A stretch of 64,000 nt of DNA, taken from Pseudomonas fluorescens. GTDB taxonomy: Bacteria; Pseudomonadota; Gammaproteobacteria; Pseudomonadales; Pseudomonadaceae. The notes beneath the pieces were generated by a model that saw only the letters and a list, made by a program, of their open reading frames with translations, had not been told where the DNA came from and ran no database searches. Where the stretch lies: positions 496,001 to 560,000 of the forward strand of contig NZ_CP148752.1 of the NCBI RefSeq assembly GCF_040448305.1, written 5' to 3'. The translations under genes and the position numbers were made by a program. This document shows positions 54,293 to 62,633 of the stretch, one piece after another; position 1 is the stretch's first letter; each line of letters begins with the position of its first letter.

Positions 54293-55507
54293 TTGCGCGA
54301 AATCGTCCTGATAAACATCACGGGAGTCGACCGTCCGGGTCTGACTGCGGCCATTACCGGCGTTCTGGCCCAGGGTGGTGTGAACATTCTCGACATCGGT
54401 CAGGCGGTGATCCACGACACCTTGTCGTTCGGCATCCTGGTTGAAATTCCCGACACCGAGCAAGGCAAGTCTGTGCTCAAGGACATCCTGTTCAAGGGAT
54501 ATGAGCTCGATCAACAGGTGCGTTTCACTCCGGTGTCCGAAGTGGATTACCAGCAGTGGGTCGGCAACCAGGGCAAAAAGCGCCACATCGTGACCCTGTT
54601 GACCCGCAAGGTGACAGCCGGGCAGTTGCAGGCCGTGAGCTCGATCACCGCTAAATATGGCCTGAACATTGATCACATCGATCGTCTGTCCGGGCGCATG
54701 CCGCTGGACACCCCGGCCGACAAGGGCAAGGGCTGCATCGAGTTTTCCGTGCGCGGCGAAGCGGCTGATCCGCAGGCGTTGCGTGCCGAATTCCTCAGCG
54801 TCGCCCAGGAACTGAACGTCGACATCGCCTTCCAGGAAGATTCGCTGTTCCGTCGCAACCGTCGCCTGGCGGTGTTTGACATGGACTCAACGCTGATCGA
54901 AGCCGAAGTGATCGACGAACTGGCCAAGGCGGCTGGCGTGGGTGACAAGGTCTCGGAAATCACCGAGCGGGCGATGGCCGGTGAACTGGATTTCCGCGCC
55001 AGCTTCAAGGAGCGCCTGGCCTTGCTCAAAGGTCTGGACGTCAATGTGCTGGATTCCATCGGCGCCTCGTTGCGCCTGACCGAAGGCGCCGAAACCCTGT
55101 TCGCCGAACTCAAGCGCCTGGGCTACAAGACTGCGATTCTGTCGGGCGGCTTCACTTACTTCGCCAAGCAATTGCAGGCCAAGCTGGGTATCGACTACGT
55201 ATTTGCAAACGAGCTGGAAGTGGTCGACGGCAAAGTCACCGGCGTGGCGGTCGAGCCGATTGTCGATGCGCAGCGCAAGGCGGATTTGCTGAAGGAACTG
55301 GCACACAAGGAAGGTTTGCGCCTGGAGCAGACCATTGCGGTCGGTGACGGTGCGAATGACTTGCCGATGCTGGCGATTGCCGGGTTGGGCGTGGCGTTCC
55401 GTGCCAAGCCACTGGTGAAACAGTCGGCCAAGCAGGCGATCTCTACCCTGGGTCTGGATGGCGTGCTGTATCTGCTGGGCTTCCGCGATCGCGACGGCCA
55501 GCTGTAA
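54293..55507 (+). CDS. serB: Phosphoserine phosphatase with two N-terminal ACT domains
   Basis: It performs the last step of serine biosynthesis. The 404-aa protein has two ACT domains (about 1-80 and 95-180), beginning REIVLINITGVDRPGLTA, that may bind serine. A HAD phosphatase domain follows, with the catalytic DMDSTLIEAEVIDELA, LSGGFTYFA and GDGANDLPML. The start codon is TTG at 54293 after a GGGGGTG stretch; the next in-frame ATG would remove the first ACT domain. Confidence 0.96.
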   Translation: MREIVLINITGVDRPGLTAAITGVLAQGGVNILDIGQAVIHDTLSFGILVEIPDTEQGKSVLKDILFKGYELDQQVRFTPVSEVDYQQWVGNQGKKRHIVTLLTRKVTAGQLQAVSSITAKYGLNIDHIDRLSGRMPLDTPADKGKGCIEFSVRGEAADPQALRAEFLSVAQELNVDIAFQEDSLFRRNRRLAVFDMDSTLIEAEVIDELAKAAGVGDKVSEITERAMAGELDFRASFKERLALLKGLDVNVLDSIGASLRLTEGAETLFAELKRLGYKTAILSGGFTYFAKQLQAKLGIDYVFANELEVVDGKVTGVAVEPIVDAQRKADLLKELAHKEGLRLEQTIAVGDGANDLPMLAIAGLGVAFRAKPLVKQSAKQAISTLGLDGVLYLLGFRDRDGQL

Positions 55508-55512
55508 AGCAA

Positions 55513-55602
55513 TGTGGGAGCGAGCCTGCTCGCGAAGGGGTCATCACATTCAACATCCATGTTGACTGATGCACCGCTTTCGCGAGCAGGCTCGCTCCCA
55601 CA
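55513..55602. repeat. REP doublet (REPIN)
   Basis: TGTGGGAGCGAGCCTGCTCG and its inverted copy with an inner ACATCCATGTTGACTGATGC segment, between convergent serB and psd. Confidence 0.9.
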
Positions 55603-55620
55603 GTTTGATCTCTATACAGG

Positions 55621-56481
55621 TCAGGCCTTCGGCAAGCCCATGCCCTGACCCATCTGCACCGCTGTACCGGCGGTCATTTCTTCAGCCCACTTCACTTGAT
55701 CCGGCCCGAACAGCACGACAGCGGTCGAACCCAGCTTGAAGCGACCCAGTTCCGCACCTTTTTCCAGATGGATCGGCGCGCGGGAGGCTTCGTCGTAGCG
55801 GAAGGTTTTCAGCTCGCGTTTCGGCGGCGTAACCAGACCGGCCCAGACGGTTTCAATCGACGCCACGATCATCGCGCCCACCAGCACCACGGCCATCGGC
55901 CCGCGCTCGGTGTCGAAAATGCACGCCACACGCTCGTTGCGGGCGAACAGTTCCGGAACATTTTCAGCGGTGGTCTGGTTGACCGAGAACAGACGACCCG
56001 GGATGTAGACCATCTCGCGCAGGGTGCCGGCCAGCGGCATGTGCACGCGGTGATAGTCCTTCGGCGACAGGTAGATGGTCGCGAAGTCGCCACCCATGAA
56101 CGGCGCAGCGTTTGCCGCATCGCCACCCAACAGTTCCAGCACGCTGAAGCTGTGGCCCTTGGCCTGGAACACGCGGCCGTGCTCGATCGGGCCGAGCTGG
56201 CTGATCGCGCCGTCGGCCGGGCTGAGGATCGCGCCCGGGGTTTCGTCCAGCGGACGGGCACCGTCTTTCAGCGCACGGGTGAAGAACGCGTTGAAGTGCT
56301 CGTAGGCGGTCAGGTCTTCGACCAGCGCCAAGGACATGTCCACCTGATAACGCTTGGCGAACCAGGCGGTAAAGGCATTCTTGAACCAGCGGACGCGGCA
56401 TTCGGCGATGCAGCCGGCCAGTCGCGAGAGCAAGTTGTGGGGCAGCAGGTACTGGCCGAGGAGAAACAGACGCTTGTTCAT
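55621..56481 (-). CDS. psd: Phosphatidylserine decarboxylase
   Basis: It makes phosphatidylethanolamine at the inner membrane. The 286-aa proenzyme has the self-cleavage motif LGST, with Ser252 becoming the pyruvoyl group of the alpha chain. KDYHRVHMPLAGTL and the catalytic Asp/His segments (SPADGAIS) are present. Convergent with serB and followed upstream by rhdA 18 bp away, so rhdA-psd form a transcription unit, as PA4956-PA4957 in PAO1. Confidence 0.96.
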   Translation of the reverse strand: MNKRLFLLGQYLLPHNLLSRLAGCIAECRVRWFKNAFTAWFAKRYQVDMSLALVEDLTAYEHFNAFFTRALKDGARPLDETPGAILSPADGAISQLGPIEHGRVFQAKGHSFSVLELLGGDAANAAPFMGGDFATIYLSPKDYHRVHMPLAGTLREMVYIPGRLFSVNQTTAENVPELFARNERVACIFDTERGPMAVVLVGAMIVASIETVWAGLVTPPKRELKTFRYDEASRAPIHLEKGAELGRFKLGSTAVVLFGPDQVKWAEEMTAGTAVQMGQGMGLPKA

Positions 56482-56499
56482 TAACGGTCCTTAAAAATC

Positions 56500-57315
56500 T
56501 TAAATTTCTACCGGGGTATCGGGATGGTTGCCCCATTCGCCCCAGGAGCCGGCGTAGCCTTTGACCCGCGGATAACCGAGAGCCTTGGCCACCAGATAGG
56601 TGAAGCCAGAACGATGGTGAGTCTGGCAGTGGGTAATCACTTCTTTGTCTTTGCTGATCCCGAGTTGTTCGAGGATCTGCGGCATGTCGGTGCGGATGCG
56701 CAGTTGGCGTGCCCGATCCATGCCGGCGGTCCATTCGAAATTGACCGCGCCGGGAATGTGCCCGCCCTTGGCTGCCAGGACTTTCTCACCGGAGTACTCC
56801 AGCGGCCCGCGCGCATCCCAGATTGCCAGGTCGGCGGCGCCGAGACGGCTTTGCAGGTATTCGCGAGTGGCGGTGGGTTCGTCGTGCAAGGTCAGTGGAA
56901 CCGGGCCGCCCACGGGTGGCGGGATCTGGATCGACATGGGCAAGCCTTCCGCCAGCCAGGCCGTCAGGCCGCCGTCGACATAGTGGTACTTGCTGTGACC
57001 GATGACATCCAGCAGCCAGATGAAGCGCCCGGCCCAACCGCCGCCTTCGTCGTCATACACCACGTAGACCGCGTCGGGGTTGTGTCCCAGCTCACCAAAC
57101 AGCGTTTCGAGTGCTGCCTGCGGGGGCATCAGCCCCGGGGCGGGGGCCTGGCCGAGCTGCGTGCGCTTCGGATCGACAAAGCGCGCGCCGGGAATGTGCC
57201 CTTCGGCGTAGCGGGCGGGACTGGTCAAGTCCACCAGAATCAGTTCGCGGGCGTCGAGGCGAGGGAGCAAGTCGCTCGGCTCGATCACCAGCGGCAAGCC
57301 AGAGAAGTCAGACAT
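56500..57315 (-). CDS. rhdA: Thiosulfate sulfurtransferase RhdA (rhodanese)
   Basis: This tandem-domain rhodanese transfers sulfane sulfur to cyanide or other acceptors. The 271-aa protein has the active-site loop CQTHHRSG with the catalytic Cys at 230. That loop and position match the RhdA enzyme of Azotobacter vinelandii. The inactive N-terminal domain begins PLVIEPSDLLPRL. The ATG at 57315 (MSDFSGLPLV) gives the family length. It shares an operon with psd. Confidence 0.93.
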   Translation of the reverse strand: MSDFSGLPLVIEPSDLLPRLDARELILVDLTSPARYAEGHIPGARFVDPKRTQLGQAPAPGLMPPQAALETLFGELGHNPDAVYVVYDDEGGGWAGRFIWLLDVIGHSKYHYVDGGLTAWLAEGLPMSIQIPPPVGGPVPLTLHDEPTATREYLQSRLGAADLAIWDARGPLEYSGEKVLAAKGGHIPGAVNFEWTAGMDRARQLRIRTDMPQILEQLGISKDKEVITHCQTHHRSGFTYLVAKALGYPRVKGYAGSWGEWGNHPDTPVEI

Positions 57316-57356
57316 GTGAGGTCTCCAGAGCACAAAAGGGAGGATTGTAACGCAGC

Positions 57357-58895
57357 TTATTGGCCACGGTGGCTAAAGCTGTGCAGGGCTTTTTCGATGC
57401 ACTGTGCGGTTTTGCCGAAGGCCTGTACGGAAATTTCCGAAAACGGCCCGCCGCCTTGATCCGCCACGACGATCATGATCACCCGGCCATTGTTGACCAG
57501 CGAACGCAGCAGCAGGTGTTCGCCGCTGAACTGCGAGCGCAGGTTGTTGGGTAGCAGGGCCGAGAATTGCGCGTTGTTGGCGGGCGTCAGGCGCACCTGG
57601 GCCTGCTGCGCGAGCAGGCGTTGCAACACGTTGCTCTGGCTGACCACGAAGTTCAACCCGGCCGCCTCCTTCGGCAGGCCGGCCGTCTGGTGCACGCGCA
57701 GGTTGGCGTGGGTGCGGTCGGCCATCAGGATCATCACCCGACGCATGCCGCAGGCCACGAGGGCGTCCCGGGCGGCGATGGTCAAGTGCATGGCGTTGGT
57801 GAAGCGACTCGGCTCGACCAGCAGTTCGGCGCATTGCTTGCGCCACTTCGCCAAGTCTTCGGCGGTGGGTGCCGCTGCCGGCAGCAAGCCTGCGTGGACA
57901 CGGTTCATGCCCCACGGCCAGATCAGCGACTCGGCGGGGTGCCAGAGGTCGGGCATGGCATGTTGGCGAGCGCTGTTGGCGGCTTGCTGGTGCAACTGTT
58001 GCTGCAACTCGTCCATCGGCATTTGCAGGTAAAGGCTGGTCAGGTACTGCCAGCGCTCACTGTGCGGGCCGTCCCAGGCGTGTTGCGCCGACAGCGCCAG
58101 CCCGTTGGCCAGCAACACCGTATTGGCCGGCTGATTGAGCCAGCGGCGCAGGGTCGGATCGTCATCGAGGCGGTTCTGCTGGCGCAGTGGATGCTCGCTG
58201 TCTCGGGCGATACGCAGGACTTTCACCAGTTCCCGCTGTTCAGTGAGCAACAGTCGATAGCCCTGCTGCACCCAGATCGGCAAGCGCCAGATCTCCACCA
58301 GTGCCTGGCCGATGTCCAGCAGGCGCACACCAAACAGTTGTTGTTCGACTTTGCGTGCCGACTCACCTTTATGGATGACCCGTAGCTCCCAGTCTTCGAG
58401 CAGTTCTGGATGGGTCAGCGCCAGCGGCCACAGGGGCGAAAGAAACAGCAGGCTGCCCCAGTGGATGTCCTGCCACAGGCGCGCCAGGCGACTGGCAAAA
58501 AAGCCGTTGGCCTGTTGCGTGGCGTGCTGGCTGATCATCTGCAACTGACGCAGGGCTTTGGGAATCTCGGACTGGGGGGCGGTGGGCAGGCGCGCGAGCA
58601 GTTCTTCAGTGCGCTTCAAGCCGAGACGGTTGATCGCAATCTCAAGGTTTTCCGCAGGCTCGGTCATGCTGCCATGGGTATGCCGGTTGGCTTCGCGAAT
58701 CACGCTCAAGGCCAGGGCCGGACTGCCTTGCATCAAGTCAGCGATGTCGCGCAGCGAGCTGCGATTGTCGCCGATGGCCTTGCAGACCCGGTCGTGGCTG
58801 GCTTGCGGAACCGGCAGGCGTACGCCATCGAGAAGCTTGACCCAGCCTTCGAGAGTGGTCGGTTTCGGGGTTGGAACGTTCGTTTCGTTAACCAT
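57357..58895 (-). CDS. HDOD domain signalling protein
   Basis: The 512-aa protein has an HDOD domain (about 20-220), recognisable by LPVPQASHDRVCKAIGDN, LRDIADLMQGSPALALSVI and the INRLGLKRTEELLARL helix. The second half may be a GAF-like domain (about 360-505) as judged from NAMHLTIAARDALVACGM and related strands. No output motif was seen. It corresponds to PA4955 and is divergent from motA. Proteins of this type act in motility or phosphorelay control, but its role here is not known. Confidence 0.85.
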   Translation of the reverse strand: MVNETNVPTPKPTTLEGWVKLLDGVRLPVPQASHDRVCKAIGDNRSSLRDIADLMQGSPALALSVIREANRHTHGSMTEPAENLEIAINRLGLKRTEELLARLPTAPQSEIPKALRQLQMISQHATQQANGFFASRLARLWQDIHWGSLLFLSPLWPLALTHPELLEDWELRVIHKGESARKVEQQLFGVRLLDIGQALVEIWRLPIWVQQGYRLLLTEQRELVKVLRIARDSEHPLRQQNRLDDDPTLRRWLNQPANTVLLANGLALSAQHAWDGPHSERWQYLTSLYLQMPMDELQQQLHQQAANSARQHAMPDLWHPAESLIWPWGMNRVHAGLLPAAAPTAEDLAKWRKQCAELLVEPSRFTNAMHLTIAARDALVACGMRRVMILMADRTHANLRVHQTAGLPKEAAGLNFVVSQSNVLQRLLAQQAQVRLTPANNAQFSALLPNNLRSQFSGEHLLLRSLVNNGRVIMIVVADQGGGPFSEISVQAFGKTAQCIEKALHSFSHRGQ

Positions 58896-58966
58896 GGTGG
58901 GAGGCGATCATTGTCAACATTACCTGTGCCCGGATGGGGTCAAATCAGTTTTTCGCCTGAACTGGC

Positions 58967-58993
58967 TATAGTCTGGCGCAGTTTTGCCGATAA
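58967..58993 (+). promoter_or_regulatory. Sigma-28 (FliA) promoter of motAB
   Basis: TATAGTCT, exactly 11 bp, then GCCGATAA. The consensus is TAAAGTTT-N11-GCCGATAA, so the -10 matches 8/8 and the -35 matches 6/8. It is 69 bp before the motA ATG, the expected class for flagellar stator genes. Confidence 0.85.
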
Positions 58994-59061
58994 GGAGAAG
59001 AAGAGATTTTTTACTTCCGAATATGACCTTGAACCCGACTCAGTAAGTGCTCTCCTAACCT

Positions 59062-59913
59062 ATGGCTAAAATTATCGGCATCATCGTCGTATTCGCGAGC
59101 GTGCTCGGCGGATACGTGCTTTCCCACGGCAAGATTGCCGCCCTGATTCAGCCTTTCGAGGTCATGATCATCGGCGGCGCGGCCCTCGGCGCCTTCCTGC
59201 AGGCCAACCCCGGCTACATGACGATGCACGTGCTCAAGAAGTCCCTGAGCATGTTCAGTTCGCGTTTCAACCACGGCTTCTATCTGGAAGTGCTGGGCCT
59301 GATCTACGAGATCCTCAACAAGAGCCGCCGCGAAGGCATGATGGCCATCGAAGGCGACATCGAGGATGCTGCCGCGAGCCCGATCTTCGCCAAGTACCCG
59401 ACCGTTCTCAAGGACGAACGCATGACCGCGTTCATCTGCGATTACCTGCGAATCATGTCCTCCGGCAACATGGCCCCGCACGAGCTGGAAGGCTTGTTCG
59501 ACATGGAACTGTTCAGCCTCAAGGAAGACCTGGAACACCCATCCCATGCGGTCAACGGCATTGCCGACGCCATGCCCGGTTTCGGTATCGTCGCGGCGGT
59601 ACTGGGGATCGTGGTGACCATGGCTTCGCTGGGTGAGGGCGATCAGAAGTCCATTGGCCTGCACGTGGGTGCGGCACTGGTGGGTACCTTCTTCGGTATT
59701 CTCGCCGCCTACGGCTTCTTCGGCCCGCTGGCCCATTCCCTGGCCCACGATGCCAAGGAAGAACTGAACGTCTACGAAGCCATCAAGGCCTCGCTGGTGG
59801 CTTCGGCTTCCGGCATGCCGCCATCGCTGGCCGTGGAGTTCGGGCGCAAGGTCCTGTACCCGGCGCACCGTCCAAGCTTCGCCGAGCTGGAACAAGCGGT
59901 TCGCGGTCGCTAA
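59062..59913 (+). CDS. motA: Flagellar motor stator protein MotA
   Basis: The 283-aa inner-membrane protein forms the proton-driven stator with MotB. It has four predicted helices, two near the N terminus (IIGIIVVFASVLGGYVLSHG; MIIGGAALGAFLQ) and two after the cytoplasmic loop (FGIVAAVLGIVVTMASLG; LVGTFFGILAAYGFFGPL). It is the proton type typical of PA4954. motB follows three bases after the stop. Expression is likely from the sigma-28 promoter upstream. Confidence 0.96.
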   Translation: MAKIIGIIVVFASVLGGYVLSHGKIAALIQPFEVMIIGGAALGAFLQANPGYMTMHVLKKSLSMFSSRFNHGFYLEVLGLIYEILNKSRREGMMAIEGDIEDAAASPIFAKYPTVLKDERMTAFICDYLRIMSSGNMAPHELEGLFDMELFSLKEDLEHPSHAVNGIADAMPGFGIVAAVLGIVVTMASLGEGDQKSIGLHVGAALVGTFFGILAAYGFFGPLAHSLAHDAKEELNVYEAIKASLVASASGMPPSLAVEFGRKVLYPAHRPSFAELEQAVRGR

Positions 59914-59916
59914 GTC

Positions 59917-60945
59917 ATGGAAAATAATCAGCCGATTATTATCAAGCGCGTTAAGCGCATTGCTGGCGGGCATCACGGGGGCGCGTGGAAAATCGCCTTC
60001 GCCGACTTCGCCACGGCGATGATGGCGTTCTTCCTGGTGTTGTGGCTGCTGTCCACCGCCACGCCGGAACAGAAGATTGCCATCGCCGGTTACTTCAAGG
60101 ACCCGATCGGCTTTTCCGAAAGCGGCACGCCGTACATCATCGATCTGGGCGGCACGCCGACCCTGGCGCCGGAAAACACCCTCAACCCCGAGGTGAAGTC
60201 CCAGCCACAACCGGACAAGGTCACCATCGATACCGACCAGGTCGAAGGCATGGCCGAGCAGGTCGAAAAAGAACGCCTCGAGCTGTTGCTGCAAGAGCTG
60301 CAGAACAAGGTCGAAGAAAACCCGCAGCTGCAGAAGTTCAAGGATCAGATCCTGTTCGAAATCACCCCGGACGGCCTGCGTATCCAGATCATGGACGCGG
60401 AAAACCGCCCGATGTTCGACTCAGGCTCTGCCCGCTTGAAGCCATATTTCGAAGACATCCTGCTGGCCATGGCCGACACCATCAAGGCGGTGCCGAACAA
60501 GATCAGCATCAGCGGCCACACCGATGCCAAGCCGTACACCGGCACCGGTGACTTCGGTAACTGGGAGCTTTCGGCCAACCGTGCCAACGCCGCTCGGCGG
60601 GCGCTGGTGGCGGGCAGCTATCCGGATGCACAGGTGGCGCGTGTGGTCGGTTATGCCTCGTCGGCCCTGTTCGATCGCGAGCATCCGTTCAACCCGGTTA
60701 ACCGCCGTATCGACATCGTGGTGCTGACCAAGAAAGCCCAGCGTGCAATCGAAGGATCGCAAGGTGCGGAGCCTGTTGTTGATGCGCCGCAAGGTTCGGC
60801 TGCTCCGGGAGCCGCACCGGCTGCACCGGTCGACCCGAATGCGTTGCCGGCGGACAAGGAGCCTCTGCCGGCTCATGAACTGCGTGAGCGTTTGAACCTG
60901 TTCGACGACCAAGCACCGAAACCGGCTGAACCGCCCAAGCAGTGA
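59917..60945 (+). CDS. motB: Flagellar motor stator protein MotB
   Basis: The 342-aa protein has one N-terminal membrane helix with the proton-carrying Asp30 (FADFATAMMAFFLVLWLL). A periplasmic plug follows, and then an OmpA-type peptidoglycan-binding domain (about 170-290) with ISGHTDAKPY and NWELSANRANAARRALV. The C-terminal 60 residues are a Pro/Ala-rich tail. It overlaps the first 40-bp direct repeat by a few bases at its stop. In PAO1 rsgA follows; here accessory DNA begins. Confidence 0.96.
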   Translation: MENNQPIIIKRVKRIAGGHHGGAWKIAFADFATAMMAFFLVLWLLSTATPEQKIAIAGYFKDPIGFSESGTPYIIDLGGTPTLAPENTLNPEVKSQPQPDKVTIDTDQVEGMAEQVEKERLELLLQELQNKVEENPQLQKFKDQILFEITPDGLRIQIMDAENRPMFDSGSARLKPYFEDILLAMADTIKAVPNKISISGHTDAKPYTGTGDFGNWELSANRANAARRALVAGSYPDAQVARVVGYASSALFDREHPFNPVNRRIDIVVLTKKAQRAIEGSQGAEPVVDAPQGSAAPGAAPAAPVDPNALPADKEPLPAHELRERLNLFDDQAPKPAEPPKQ

Positions 60946-60982
60946 CCGACAAAAAAGCCGACAGCGATGTCGGCTTTTTTGT
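60943..60982. repeat. 40-bp direct repeat, copy 1 (contains the motB terminator)
   Basis: The unit starts on the motB stop codon and spans an AAAAAAGCCGACA / TGTCGGCTTTTTT hairpin that serves as a bidirectional terminator. It matches 62708-62747 at 39 of 40 bases (the differing base is 60948, G versus C). Confidence 0.9.
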
Positions 60983-61059
60983 GCTTGTAAGAATGAATTC
61001 AGATCCGCTGCATTGCGAGAAAACTCAAGGAATGAGGTTTGGTCTGAGAATTGTGTAGG

Positions 61060-61087
61060 ACGGGTCTGAGACCCGTAAACCGGGTTT
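61060..61087. promoter_or_regulatory. Two adjacent palindromes upstream of the C4-type RNA
   Basis: ACGGGTCT-G-AGACCCGT (61060-61076) has perfect 8-bp arms. It is followed at once by AAACC-G-GGTTT (61077-61087). The pair lies about 100 bp before the TATAAT promoter in a gap without genes (60983-61192). They look like repressor operators or attachment-type dyads; no owner can be named. Confidence 0.45.
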
Positions 61088-61156
61088 TACTTCGCTTGGG
61101 GCCTCGGTACAGTTCGCCTGTCGCCGACGAATCGGTGATCGACTTTAGCCGGTCGT

Positions 61157-61186
61157 TTGAGAGGAATGCACAAGCGCCCGTATAAT
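61157..61186 (+). promoter_or_regulatory. Sigma-70 promoter for the C4-type RNA / small gene
   Basis: TTGAGA, 18 bp, TATAAT. The predicted start near 61193 is about 25 bases before the structured RNA. Confidence 0.6.
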
Positions 61187-61214
61187 CGCGGCGCTTTTTG
61201 CTGCCTGACATATG

Positions 61215-61300
61215 TCTATGGTGGCTGTGCGTGGGACGCCTTCGGGTGTGCCGGGTTCCTCTGACCGGTCGGCTAACCCGCGTACAGCTGCCACCCCCAT
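61215..61300 (+). ncRNA. C4-type phage antisense RNA
   Basis: The segment folds into a long stem with a junction. GGTGGC (61220-61225) pairs with GCCACC (61290-61295) and TGTGCGTGGG (61226-61235) pairs with CCCGCGTACA (61277-61286), with a three-base bulge between. Inside are a UUCG-tetraloop hairpin (ACGCC / GGTGT) and a second stem (GCCG...CGGC). The sequence GTGGCTGTGCGTGGGACGCC is the kind I know from C4 antisense RNAs of P1/P7-like phages and enterobacterial 'Icd-like' loci. Just downstream GGGTGGGAG (61318-61326) nearly complements CTGCCACCC of the RNA, suggesting control of the next gene. Confidence 0.72.
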
Positions 61301-61353
61301 TCGATTAGCCGCGAAAAGGGTGGGAGTTTCATCTTTCAGACGGAATTCAAACC

Positions 61354-61623
61354 ATGTCCCAATTCCACCCGCTCCAAAGCAACTTCAGCGTCGGGAGCAC
61401 GCTGTACATCGACACTGAAGCTCGAGCTTCCGATCTTCTTGAAACCGCCACCCACCGAATCAAGGCCGCACGCAACCTGCTCAACAGCGTCACCTGCCTG
61501 TGCGTAAAAGATGCTGAGGGTCACGATTTGGAACATTTCGCCAATGCTGCGCACATACTGATACAGGAGGGCTGTGACGCGTTGGATGCGCTGGGCTGGA
61601 AGCTAGAAAAGACCGCACGCTGA
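61354..61623 (+). CDS. Small protein of unknown function behind the C4-type RNA (DUF3077-like)
   Basis: The 89-aa protein begins MSQFHPLQSNFSVGSTLYID and appears mostly helical (LLETATHRIKAARNLLNSV, then FANAAHILIQEGCDALDALG). Small genes of the DUF3077/DUF6124 kind often follow C4-type leaders in pseudomonads, and the length and helix pattern fit, but I cannot assign the family with confidence. No membrane segment. It is followed by a strong terminator. Function unknown. Confidence 0.65.
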   Translation: MSQFHPLQSNFSVGSTLYIDTEARASDLLETATHRIKAARNLLNSVTCLCVKDAEGHDLEHFANAAHILIQEGCDALDALGWKLEKTAR

Positions 61624-61630
61624 AAATAGG

Positions 61631-61656
61631 AAAGCCGCAATGTTCGCGGCTTTTTT
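61631..61656 (+). terminator. Rho-independent terminator after the small gene
   Basis: AAAGCCGC / GCGGCTTT arms with a seven-base loop and a T run, 8 bases past the stop codon. Confidence 0.88.
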
Positions 61657-61703
61657 GTCACACATTTGAGGCTATGCGGTCGGAAATCTGCCCTTCACTA
61701 TCA

Positions 61704-61720
61704 GACAGATATTTACTGTC
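61704..61720. promoter_or_regulatory. GACAG...CTGTC dyad upstream of dinD
   Basis: Five-base perfect arms with a seven-base AT-rich centre (ATATTTA), 46 bp before the dinD ATG. It is not a standard LexA box (CTG-N10-CAG), so another regulator or a diverged site is possible. Confidence 0.35.
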
Positions 61721-61766
61721 ACAAAGCTTTCGAGATCGACGCCCTCTGACTGCCCCGGGATTTGCC

Positions 61767-62633
61767 ATGGACAATCAATCACTACCACTGCTGCAACAGC
61801 GTTTCGACGCGCTGGTACATCGTGTGCCTGATGAAAGCATCGAATTCTGGTTCGCTCGCGAGTTGCAAGCCCCCTTGGGTTACGCACGCTGGGATAATTT
61901 TTTGACCGCCATCAGGCGTGCCATAGCCTCTTGTGAAGCTACAGGTGTGGAGGTTTCCGATCATTTTCGTGACGTCACGAAAATGATCGAGGTGGGCAAA
62001 GGTGGTCAGCGTCCTGTCGAAGATTTCATGCTCACTCGTTATGCCTGTTACTTGATTGCCCAAAATGGAGACCCGCGTAAACAACAGATCGCATTTGCTC
62101 AGAGTTACTTCGCGCTCCAAACGCGCAAGCAAGAGTTGATCGAGGACCGAATGCGCTTACAAGCCCGCTTCGATGCTCGAGATCGGTTGCGTGAGTCGGA
62201 GAAAGAGCTATCGCAGAATATCTACGAGCGTGGTGTAGATGATGAAGGATTTGCCCGTATACGCTCCCGAGGAGATGCAGCATTGTTCGGCGGCAAGACC
62301 ACGCAGGCGATGAAGGACACGTATGGCATCGTTAAGAGCCGTCCATTGGCTGATTTTTTACCGACGCTGACTATTGCTGCCAAAAATCTGGCTAATGAGA
62401 TAACTAATCACAACGTGCTACAGGTGGACTTGCAAGGCGAGCCGGCGATTGCCAAGGAGCATGTCCAGAATAATTTGAGCGTCCGAGATATGTTGGAACA
62501 GCGCGGCATCAAACCCGAGGAGCTTCCAGCTGAAGAGGACATAAGAAAGCTTGAACGTCGCGTGAAATCCGAAGAGAAAAATCTTGCGAAACAGGCGACC
62601 AAACTTCCTGCAGATGATTCAACCGATGGTTGA
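61767..62633 (+). CDS. dinD: DinD-like DNA-damage-inducible protein
   Basis: The 288-aa protein resembles E. coli DinD, an SOS-induced inhibitor of RecA filaments. The start MDNQSLPLLQQRFDALVHRV leads into IEFWFARELQAPLGYARWDN, a BRO-N-like domain. It continues with VEDFMLTRYACYLIAQNGDP and IYERGVDDEGFARIRSRGD, all typical of the family. The ATG at 61767 is preferred. No clear LexA site was found upstream. It is bracketed by the 40-bp direct repeats and convergent with the TIR gene. Such genes are frequent mobile-island cargo. Confidence 0.85.
   Translation: MDNQSLPLLQQRFDALVHRVPDESIEFWFARELQAPLGYARWDNFLTAIRRAIASCEATGVEVSDHFRDVTKMIEVGKGGQRPVEDFMLTRYACYLIAQNGDPRKQQIAFAQSYFALQTRKQELIEDRMRLQARFDARDRLRESEKELSQNIYERGVDDEGFARIRSRGDAALFGGKTTQAMKDTYGIVKSRPLADFLPTLTIAAKNLANEITNHNVLQVDLQGEPAIAKEHVQNNLSVRDMLEQRGIKPEELPAEEDIRKLERRVKSEEKNLAKQATKLPADDSTDG

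Noticed and set aside
61212..61418. 68-codon frame starting MSMVAVRGTPSG over the C4-type RNA
   Set aside because: It reads through the structured RNA; similar translations recur wherever C4-type RNAs occur, so it is an artefact of the RNA gene.
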